Source of the DNA: Bacteroidota bacterium
GTDB taxonomy: Bacteria > Bacteroidota > Bacteroidia > 2-12-FULL-35-15
DNA length: 64,000 bases
Assembly: GCA_016707685.1 (NCBI GenBank)
Contig: JADJHE010000013.1
Location: forward strand, 1 to 64,000
Direction: 5' to 3'
Each line of letters begins with the position of its first letter. The first letter of the stretch is position 1. Shown here one piece after another: positions 39,058-45,579 of the stretch. Made by a program: the position numbers and the translations under genes. The notes under the pieces were generated by a model. It was not told the origin of the DNA. It saw only the letters and a list, made by a program, of their open reading frames with translations, and ran no database searches.

Positions 39058-39675
39058 TTATGAATTTCGTTCGTATTTAAAATACATTACTGCACCATAC
39101 ACAATGTGCAACACACCAAAACCGATGGCCCAGCAAAGCAAACCATAACCAATAAAAAAAGAAGATATAACACCCAATACAATTTCACAGATTCCTAAAT
39201 AACGGATATCGTTAAAGGTGTATTTACTTGCATTGATTAAAGCCAAGCCATAAAATATTAATGTTGCAGGTGCTACCAAGCCAATTACACCATGATACAA
39301 CAAAGCAATGCAAAACAAACCACCACTCGCCAATGGAATCAATAAATTGATCAACATTCGTTTTGCGGTATTGTCCCAAATTTTAATTCCACGTTTTTTA
39401 GAATTACGAATGGTAAGAAGAATACCAACAGCAACTGAAGCAAACAAAACCAAGATTGCATCAAAAATGTAAAATGCAATAACACCATTTCGGTTATACT
39501 CCCACTCTATCTCATCCACATGCTCTATGTATTTCGCACCAATGTATGCACCACCCAATGCAAACAATCCAGCGAATACGCCAGATAATCCGCTTAAGGA
39601 AATAAAACGAGATGAACGCTCCATCATGGAACGTATATCATTCAGTGCTTGTAAATGTTCTTTTTCTTCTGTCAT
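39058..39675 (-). CDS. Membrane protein paired with the winged-helix regulator
   Basis: This 205-residue protein has an N-terminal cytoplasmic helix (EEKEHLQALNDIRSMMERSSR) followed by six hydrophobic segments. The first includes SGVFAGLFALGGAYIGAKY. I do not know a named function, but this protein and a following winged-helix regulator form a gene pair I recall from many Bacteroidota. Its stop codon is immediately next to the regulator start, which implies translational coupling. It is the first gene of the leftward cluster; the 96 bases between it and the ArnT-like gene stop must hold the cluster promoter. Confidence 0.65.
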   Translation of the reverse strand: MTEEKEHLQALNDIRSMMERSSRFISLSGLSGVFAGLFALGGAYIGAKYIEHVDEIEWEYNRNGVIAFYIFDAILVLFASVAVGILLTIRNSKKRGIKIWDNTAKRMLINLLIPLASGGLFCIALLYHGVIGLVAPATLIFYGLALINASKYTFNDIRYLGICEIVLGVISSFFIGYGLLCWAIGFGVLHIVYGAVMYFKYERNS

Positions 39676-39771
39676 TTTACGATAAGTATAAAAGTACTTT
39701 GTATTGCAAAGTAAATACTAAAAAACGAATGCACCAAAATTATTTTTCAAAAAAAATGTTAATTGCTAAAA

Positions 39772-41403
39772 TTATCGTTTCCAGAACACAAAACCATTCT
39801 TACGATAGATCTCAATAAGGTTGGGATGATTTTGTTTTATCTCCTCTACTCCAGTTATCTTGCTTACAAAATAAGTGGGTTTATCCACTTCCCCACTCAA
39901 TAACCAACCTATATCATTACTCATAGGATTAGATTGTGGACGTTTGGCTGAATAAAACAAATGCGCATAACTTTTGAATCCAAGTGTTTCGACATAACAA
40001 TCCTGATTTTGCAAGGATTCATAAAATTCAATGGCTGCACCTTGCGAATAAGGTTCGATACGCGGAGCAATGACTAATGAAGCTAAATTTACAGCAAGTA
40101 AGCTCACGACAAATACACCGATGATGGCTAAATTGAGATTTTTCTTTTTTACAATTAGCAACATGACTACTGTTCCAATGATTAATCCAACACCAATTAG
40201 CCATTCAAAACCGGTCCAGCTAACAGTTGCTTTTAAATTTTCAACTGCAAATTTATCCTTAATCAAATCGGCTTCAATAATAGATTGTTTAAACTGATTA
40301 ATGATGGGCAATGCAGAAATAGCAATGCCTAATAGAGCTGAAACAATTATTAATAATGTGCTTGTTATCGACTTCCACTTCAATTCTCCACTCATTAGTT
40401 TATGAACAGCATACACTCCTAAAAAGCTTAAAGGGAAATAACACAAAGAGGAATAATGAACAATTTTTGTTTTAACGATGCTAAACAATAACAATACTAC
40501 CCAAAACAAAATCAACATCCATAATTTAAAATGTTTTTGATAAGGTGTATCGAATGTATTCTTCTTAAATGCACGCAATGCAAAAATGGAAAGGGGAAAA
40601 CAACCAATAAACAATACTACAAAATGGTAAATGAATGGTCCGCCATGCCCTGCATCCTGTGTATTAAACAAACGAACCTGGTACACAAAAAACTCTTTAA
40701 TGATTGCAGCATTCCCTGTCAACGCCAACATCAAAAACCAGATACCACCAACAATTAGTATCGTTAATGCATAAACAACAATTTGCTTAATAGTGATAAT
40801 CGGTTGTAGTTTTTTGATTAAAAAATACACGCCAAAACAAAGTGCAAATATCAAAAAGGCAACGGGGCCTTTGGTCATAATTCCTAGGCCAATAAACAAA
40901 GCTGAAAGAATGATGTTTTTATAACCAGTACTGTTATTATTGGTGAATTCAATAAAATAATAGATTCCAGAAAAAATAAAAAGATTGAACCAAGGATCGA
41001 TGATGCCTGACTTAAAATAAAAATGAGGTAAAAAAGAACCCGCATAAATTAAGGTCCAAAGCAAACCAAAACGAACATCAAATAATTTTCGGCCAATATT
41101 AAATAATACTAATAATGTCACAATACCAGCAATTGCATTCGGGAAGCGAGCTGCAAATTCATTCACACCAAACATTTTCATGGACAATGCTTGCATCCAA
41201 ATAAATACAGGAGGCTTTTCCCAAAAAGGCAAGTAATTAATTTTTACAGAAAAGTAATCACCAGTAACAAGCATTTCGCGCGCACATTCAGCAAAATTAA
41301 TTTCATCCCAATCAAACAAATGAACATTCCCTAAAAAAGGAATGAATAACAAAGATGCTATAATGGCGATGTAAATATTGTATCGAAGTATGGATGAATT
41401 CAT
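39772..41403 (-). CDS. ArnT-like/GT39-83 family membrane glycosyltransferase
   Basis: This is a polytopic inner-membrane GT-C enzyme of 543 residues that would transfer a sugar from a polyprenyl-phosphate donor to a periplasmic acceptor. The first periplasmic loop carries DWDEINFAECAREMLVTGDY, the acidic D-x-E motif and the R of the ArnT/PMT family, then FWEKPPVFIWMQALSMKMFG. About eleven membrane segments follow, and then a soluble C-terminal domain of about 120 residues with YFVSKITGVEEIKQ. The acceptor is unknown; lipid A modification is only one option. The start ATG overlaps the PAP2 gene stop (TAATG), so the two are coupled. Confidence 0.83.
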   Translation of the reverse strand: MNSSILRYNIYIAIIASLLFIPFLGNVHLFDWDEINFAECAREMLVTGDYFSVKINYLPFWEKPPVFIWMQALSMKMFGVNEFAARFPNAIAGIVTLLVLFNIGRKLFDVRFGLLWTLIYAGSFLPHFYFKSGIIDPWFNLFIFSGIYYFIEFTNNNSTGYKNIILSALFIGLGIMTKGPVAFLIFALCFGVYFLIKKLQPIITIKQIVVYALTILIVGGIWFLMLALTGNAAIIKEFFVYQVRLFNTQDAGHGGPFIYHFVVLFIGCFPLSIFALRAFKKNTFDTPYQKHFKLWMLILFWVVLLLFSIVKTKIVHYSSLCYFPLSFLGVYAVHKLMSGELKWKSITSTLLIIVSALLGIAISALPIINQFKQSIIEADLIKDKFAVENLKATVSWTGFEWLIGVGLIIGTVVMLLIVKKKNLNLAIIGVFVVSLLAVNLASLVIAPRIEPYSQGAAIEFYESLQNQDCYVETLGFKSYAHLFYSAKRPQSNPMSNDIGWLLSGEVDKPTYFVSKITGVEEIKQNHPNLIEIYRKNGFVFWKR

Positions 41404-42053
41404 TAATTAGCGTTGAATGAATTGATTAATGATTTATCTAACCATTGTGCTTTCAGGTTTCTAAACAAGAAATAAACAAGTAATGTTGTAGCAACACCAA
41501 TGATAGAACCAGCGTAAATATCAACAAAGAAGTGCTGTGAAAGGTAAACACGAGAGTATCCAACAATCAAAGCAATTGAAAACAATAACAATTCAATCCA
41601 TTTGTTTTTTGTAAACAATGCCAATGAAAAGTACAAGGCAAATGCGCAAGTGGTATGACCAGATGGAAAACTATTGTACATGTAATTTTCTACCCCAGGA
41701 ACAAAGTATAAATCCTGAATTCCTTCAAAAAATTTTTTCGGACGAACCACATCATCAAAGATGGTGTGCTTTAATGTTTGTGTAATCAATGCTGCAACCA
41801 AATTTGAAACAGCAACAATTAATGCTATTCGGTATTTAACAACCAAAAACATGATAACAACCAAAACCGCAGCAATTCCATCACCCAAAAAGGTAGCGTA
41901 ATAGAAAAAAGAATCTAAAAAGGAATTATGAAACTGATTGAATAGTAAATGTAACTGGTGCTTAGTTGTTGAAATCAACAAAACAGCACCAATTATAATA
42001 AATATAAGGTATAGGAAAAGAAAGGTTCGGTTTTGTTTGACGATTGTTTTCAC
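41403..42053 (-). CDS. PAP2 family phosphatase
   Basis: This is a membrane lipid phosphatase of 216 residues with about six membrane segments. The three PAP2 motifs are present: K-H-T-I-F-D-D-V-V-R-P (a slightly long K-x-RP motif 1), SFPSGHTT as motif 2, and SRVYLSQHFFVD as motif 3 with catalytic His. It probably removes phosphate from undecaprenyl diphosphate or lipid A. The start appears to be GTG at 42053, since no ATG lies near in frame. It is coupled by TAATG to the ArnT-like gene, which fits joint use of polyprenyl-phosphate or lipid A. Confidence 0.86.
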   Translation of the reverse strand: MKTIVKQNRTFLFLYLIFIIIGAVLLISTTKHQLHLLFNQFHNSFLDSFFYYATFLGDGIAAVLVVIMFLVVKYRIALIVAVSNLVAALITQTLKHTIFDDVVRPKKFFEGIQDLYFVPGVENYMYNSFPSGHTTCAFALYFSLALFTKNKWIELLLFSIALIVGYSRVYLSQHFFVDIYAGSIIGVATTLLVYFLFRNLKAQWLDKSLINSFNAN

Positions 42054-42109
42054 AAGCAGAATGTTGTTGCAAAAATAATTGAATATTTACAACATCAAGC
42101 TATTTCTTT

Positions 42110-43275
42110 TTAGAATGAGCCAATTACATGTAGTAATTTATTCACTTGAGAATCCCAAAGTCGTTTTGATGTTTGTTCATCCGAAGCTTCATCAGCAAAA
42201 TCAACAATAATCAAAGAGATATCACCAGTTAATTCATCTTTCTCAATTTTGAATTCGAAATAATAACCATCTGGTTTATCAACCCATGAAAGGCGAATAA
42301 ATTTTTCTTCTTTTAATGCCAATAATTTTGCTTTTTGTTCACTTCCATCCCAAAAGAATGTAAAGATACCGTCACGAATGTTTACATCATCTGCAAACCA
42401 TTCTGATAAGCCACTTGGTGAAGACAAAAATTCATAAAGAATACCTGCTGATGTTCTAACAACATACTCTAATTCAAATTTTCCTTTTGGTTCTTTTTTA
42501 GGAATAGATCCTTTTTTACCAGAATCAACAGGAGTTAAAGCAGTCATCGGGTTGATGAATGTTTTAATTATTTTAGGTTGTTTCGGACCATTTTTAGATG
42601 GCTTAACACTTTTGATAATCTCTTCAATAAAAGCATCATCCCCTATTTCTGGCTCATCATCATCCCCATCCTTTTTCTTTGGCTTACGTCCGCCTTTACC
42701 TTTTTTTACTTTTTCAGGTTTCGACTTCGGTAATTCAATTGCAGCAATAGGCTTCTTAACCTCTTTTACAGGTTTAGCAGGTGCTTTTAATTCTTTTTTC
42801 TTTTCAACTTTTACTGGCTTAGCAGGTTTTACTTTTTCCGCCTTTTTTACAACTTTAATTGCTTTTACCGGTTTCGCTGACTTTTTCAAGGGTTTAGCAA
42901 CAGGCTTCACTACTTTCGCTTTTACCTTCGATTTAACGACTGGTTTAGCGCTTTTACAACTTTCGCTTTAGGCTTAGCTGCTTTGGTTTGCACTTTTGCT
43001 TTTACTTTTGAAACCTTTGATTTATTAGGAGTTACTTTTTTCGATTTTACCACGTTTTTCTTTGCAACAGCTTTTGCACCTGCCGTACGGGCAGATTTCA
43101 CAGGTTTAGCAGCTTTTACTACTTTCCCTTTAACAGCTTTTGACTTTATTTTAGAAGCAGGTTTGGACGGTTTTGCTTTCGCTACCGTCTTTTTAACCGA
43201 AGAAGGCTTTGCAGCTTTCTTCACTGCTTTTTTAGCAGGTTTTGCTTGTTTTTTATTTTTTTGATTCTTACCCAT
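42110..43275 (-). CDS. Lysine-rich histone-H1-like protein with C-terminal START-like domain, one frameshift
   Basis: This is one protein of about 388 residues once a single lost base near 42951 is restored. Residues 1 to about 185 are a low-complexity Lys/Ala/Pro/Val tail (KKAVKKAAKPSSVKKTVA, AKPVKVEKKKELKAPAKP) like histone H1 or the Hc1/AlgP group, which should bind nucleic acid. An acidic hinge (DGDDDEPEIGDD) follows. The last ~130 residues (KFELEYVVRTSAGILYEFLS, GLSEWFADDVNIRDGIFTFFWDG) are a START/AHSA1-like fold. The frame change in the Lys-rich part restores AKVVKAAKPVVKSKVKAK. The start is ATG 43275. START-like proteins are common in Bacteroidota; the long basic tail is the unusual part. 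The ligand is unknown. Confidence 0.75.
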
Positions 43276-43389
43276 TTTTCTTGTCTTTTTAGAACAAAAC
43301 TCTTGCAATATATAAAAAAATATCATTCTGTCAATAGGCAAATCTTGTAAAAATATTGCACAGATTTTTTTATGTGAAAAGATTAATAC

Positions 43390-43397
43390 TATATTTG
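43390..43397 (+). promoter_or_regulatory. Candidate -7 element for tRNA-Met
   Basis: TATATTTG matches TAnnTTTG exactly and lies 16 bases before the mature tRNA 5' end. A TTG at 43356-43358 could be the upstream element, but the spacing is longer than usual. Confidence 0.5.
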
Positions 43398-43413
43398 CGC
43401 CCTCAAAACCTAT

Positions 43414-43488
43414 GGCGAGGTAGCTCAGATGGTTAGAGCGCAGGATTCATAACCCTGAGGTCTCGGGTTCAACTCCCCGATCTCGCTA
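43414..43488 (+). tRNA. tRNA-Met (CAT anticodon)
   Basis: The cloverleaf reads GGCGAGG (acceptor), TA, GCTC-AGATGGTTA-GAGC (D arm), an anticodon loop TTCATAA with anticodon CAT, variable AGGTC, T arm TCGGG/CCCGA, acceptor TCTCGCT and discriminator A. CCA is not encoded. The T loop has eight bases instead of seven (an extra C in a CCCC run), and the first acceptor pair is G-T. Both are odd for tRNA-Met and the extra C fits the homopolymer errors seen elsewhere. With CAT it could also be an isoleucine tRNA with modified C34, but the AGGATTCATAACCCTGAGG arm is typical of Met. Confidence 0.88.
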
Positions 43489-43492
43489 CACC

Positions 43493-43528
43493 GAAAGCCC
43501 CTGATAATCAGGGGCTTTTTCGTTTTTT
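43493..43528 (+). terminator. Rho-independent terminator after tRNA-Met
   Basis: The stem AAAGCCCCTGA / TCAGGGGCTTT with loop TAA is followed by TT, CG and a T6 run. It begins five bases after the tRNA. Confidence 0.85.
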
Positions 43529-43599
43529 AACAATTCCAATAATTACAAATAATTGATTGGAGTCGGATTTGACTAAAATAAATACAACTTTTAAGACTA

Positions 43600-43720
43600 A
43601 CCTCGCACCTGTCTGAATGGCGCTCAGCATAGCTTCAGTGGAGCTGGTTAGCCAGGTAGATTCAAACCCGATCTCGCTACCAAATAAAACCCTGATTTTT
43701 AGGGATTTATTATTTTTATT
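43600..43720 (+). other. Decayed partial copy of tRNA plus terminator
   Basis: GATTCAAACCCGATCTCGCTACCA at 43660-43683 matches the T loop, T stem and 3' acceptor of the tRNA-Met just upstream (TTCAACTCCCCGATCTCGCTAC). TAGCTTCAGTGGAGCTGGTTAG near 43631 resembles a disrupted D arm. A weak hairpin AAACCCTGATTTTTAGGGATTT and T-rich tail follow, like a terminator. No intact cloverleaf or anticodon stem can be folded, so this is a relic of a duplicated tRNA unit or a misassembled second tRNA. Confidence 0.5.
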
Positions 43721-43781
43721 CCTCCACTAACTTTAATTATACTTTTTCTAAAATTCACGTTTTATTACAAAAATTATCCTC

Positions 43782-44267
43782 ATGAGTTTCAGAAAAAAAG
43801 CAGGTATTGCCATTCTTATTTTGTTACTAATTGGATTATTAATTCCTAACAAAATGATCATTCCTGTGCAAAAAGCAACAAAAAACAGCTGGAATTCAGA
43901 ATCTTTCTGGTTTTATCCATAGGGAAAATCTGGAACTCACAAAGGATTGGATATTTTCGCAAAAGAAGGAACTCCCGTAATTGCTGCTACGAGTGGAATT
44001 GTACTTTATAAGGGTGAATTGTCAAGGGGAGGAAAGGTACTAGTGGTTTTGGGTCCAAAATGGCGAATTCATTATTACGCTCACCTTAAATCGTTTAATA
44101 CCAGAAACTTATCAATTGTATCCTCTGGAGAAAAAATTGCAGAAGTTGGAACTACTGGAAATGCAAAAGGCAAACCAGCTCATTTGCACTATTCCTATGT
44201 AACTCTTATTCCTTATTTCTGGAGAATTGATGGTGATCATCAAGGGTGGAAAAAATGTTTTATCTGA
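43782..44267 (+). CDS. M23 family metallopeptidase (LytM-like), in-frame stop
   Basis: This is a periplasmic peptidoglycan endopeptidase of about 161 residues with an N-terminal membrane anchor (RKKAGIAILILLLIGLLIP). The zinc ligands are visible: His and Asp in GTHKGLDIFA, and H-x-H in PAHLHYSYV, with the HYYAHLKS motif between. A TAG at 43920-43922 interrupts the frame at FWFYP-stop-GKSGTHKG; homologues I know read FWYYPWGKSGTHKG, so the stop replaces Trp (TGG to TAG). Frame is kept on both sides. It is either a base-calling error or a real nonsense mutation. The ATG at 43782 is the only start that gives the anchor. Confidence 0.75.
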
Positions 44268-44731
44268 ATCCAGCAGATTATTTTGAGAATTAGAGAATTT
44301 TACAAATTATTTTAATTTCAACAATGGTAACATCAATGACAAAGAAAGGATTAGTAGGACATAACCAAAACCAAAATTCCTCCTTTCCTTTTCAAGAATA
44401 TTTCTTTGGGTTCTAACTCAAATATTTCAGAGTACTTGATACTCTTTTTGTAAAAAATAAATACAATTATAATCCAAATAGGTATTATAGAACAAATGTT
44501 CTAATTCTATTTTGCAAATATCCATACCCAAATTCAGGTAAAAAATGCCTAAATCCAAAAAATTCAAACCTAAAACAAATTAACAGCCATATAGTTAAGC
44601 TATGAATAAATAATAATAGCTAGAAAGCTGAATAAATCCATTCCACCTACTATTGGAACCATCTATGGAGGTATTTTTATAACCTCTATAATAAACAAAA
44701 AGAAATAACTCAAACATAATTCATCAAATTT
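44268..44731. other. Non-coding AT-rich stretch
   Basis: I see no open frame of useful length, RNA gene or repeat in these 464 bases. The base composition is very AT-rich with scattered stop codons in all frames. Confidence 0.5.
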
Positions 44732-44905
44732 TCAAATGCCCAATTAAAAATCCTATGCCTAAAGCAATGAATATTACCCCACTGGTCTTTCCATTATAAC
44801 TTTCTACTTTACTGGATACTTAACATCAAAATAAATTATAATTAAACCAATAAAAACAAATAATATACCATAAAAACATTTCCCTAACTTATTTAATAAT
44901 AGTAA
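44732..44905 (-). pseudogene. Remnant of a small membrane protein
   Basis: Read on the minus strand across one single-base shift, this gives NKLGKCFYGILFVFIGLIII, then YFDVKYPVK, then VESYNGKTSGVIFIALGIGF and a stop. That is two hydrophobic segments joined by a short polar loop. No start codon is obvious. I do not recognise the family; it may be a small real gene with one indel or a decayed one. Confidence 0.35.
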
Positions 44906-44917
44906 ACAATAAAACTC

Positions 44918-44970
44918 ATGTCCGGCTTCGCATTTGGAGAACAAATCTTCGATCGCAGATTAAACTCTCG
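44918..44970. repeat. Possible dispersed intergenic element
   Basis: The stretch around TCTTCGATCGCAGATTAAAC is GC-richer than its surroundings and centred on the palindrome CGATCG. It directly follows the methyltransferase stop on the minus strand. It has the look of a Bacteroidota intergenic repeat but no second copy is in the window. Confidence 0.2.
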
Positions 44971-44982
44971 CCACCAATTAGA

Positions 44983-45567
44983 TTATCTTTTTCTAAAATG
45001 ATCAAACAACTCCCTACCCGCTCTAGGTTTGATAGAATTATAACATGTATCAAATACTTTGAAAGTAAAATAAGGTTCGAAATACGAAATATATTCTTCT
45101 TTATTACCACCAAAAGGTGGCTTGTCTGTATTTAAAACATCATTAAATAACAAACCAACCAATTTGCCATTCGGATTTAGAGTTTCATGCATTTTTTTTG
45201 CATAGGCCTTTCGCAAGGATGGATTTAATGCACAAAAGAAAGTCTGCTCTACAATTAAATCATACGTATTTGTGTGCTCAAAAAAATCGCCCAATACTAA
45301 ATGTTTCTTTGGAAAATCAGGAATTCGTTTTTGGATATTTAACAATGGTTCCTCTGAAATATCCATCACCACCACATTCGTAAAACCATTATTGAACAGA
45401 TATTCTGCTTCATGTGCATTGCCTGCTCCAGGAATTAAAATAGAAATATCTTTATTTTTCAACTGATCGAAATAATTTTTTAGTGGTTGTGTAATTTCGC
45501 CAACATCCCAACCTGTTTCATTTTCACGATAGCGTTTTGTCCAAAAATCTTTATTTAGTTCAATCAT
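44983..45567 (-). CDS. Class I SAM-dependent methyltransferase, thiopurine methyltransferase (TPMT) family
   Basis: This is a cytoplasmic methyltransferase of 194 residues. It begins with LNKDFWTKRYRENETGWDVG, the TPMT-like start, and has the SAM-binding motif ILIPGAGNAHEAEYLF, then VVVMDISEEPL, the motif IV region DLIVEQTFFCALNPSLR and LVGLLFNDVL. In other bacteria this family methylates selenium/tellurium compounds, halides or thiols; the substrate here is unknown. It ends RELFDHFRKR. It lies 12 bases after the DUF5686 gene stop on the same strand. Confidence 0.82.
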   Translation of the reverse strand: MIELNKDFWTKRYRENETGWDVGEITQPLKNYFDQLKNKDISILIPGAGNAHEAEYLFNNGFTNVVVMDISEEPLLNIQKRIPDFPKKHLVLGDFFEHTNTYDLIVEQTFFCALNPSLRKAYAKKMHETLNPNGKLVGLLFNDVLNTDKPPFGGNKEEYISYFEPYFTFKVFDTCYNSIKPRAGRELFDHFRKR

Positions 45568-45579
45568 ACGTATTCTATT

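Noticed and set aside
42552..43264. Long + strand open frames rich in Phe, Thr and Gly
   Set aside because: They are the antisense reading of the lysine/alanine-rich gene at 42110-43275; the composition is explained by codon complement and no motif is present.
42922..43341. Separate small histone-like protein
   Set aside because: One base restores continuity with the START-like gene, so it is more likely the N-terminal tail of that gene.
45198..45466. + strand open frames within the TPMT-family methyltransferase
   Set aside because: They overlap a clearly real gene on the other strand and lack motifs.
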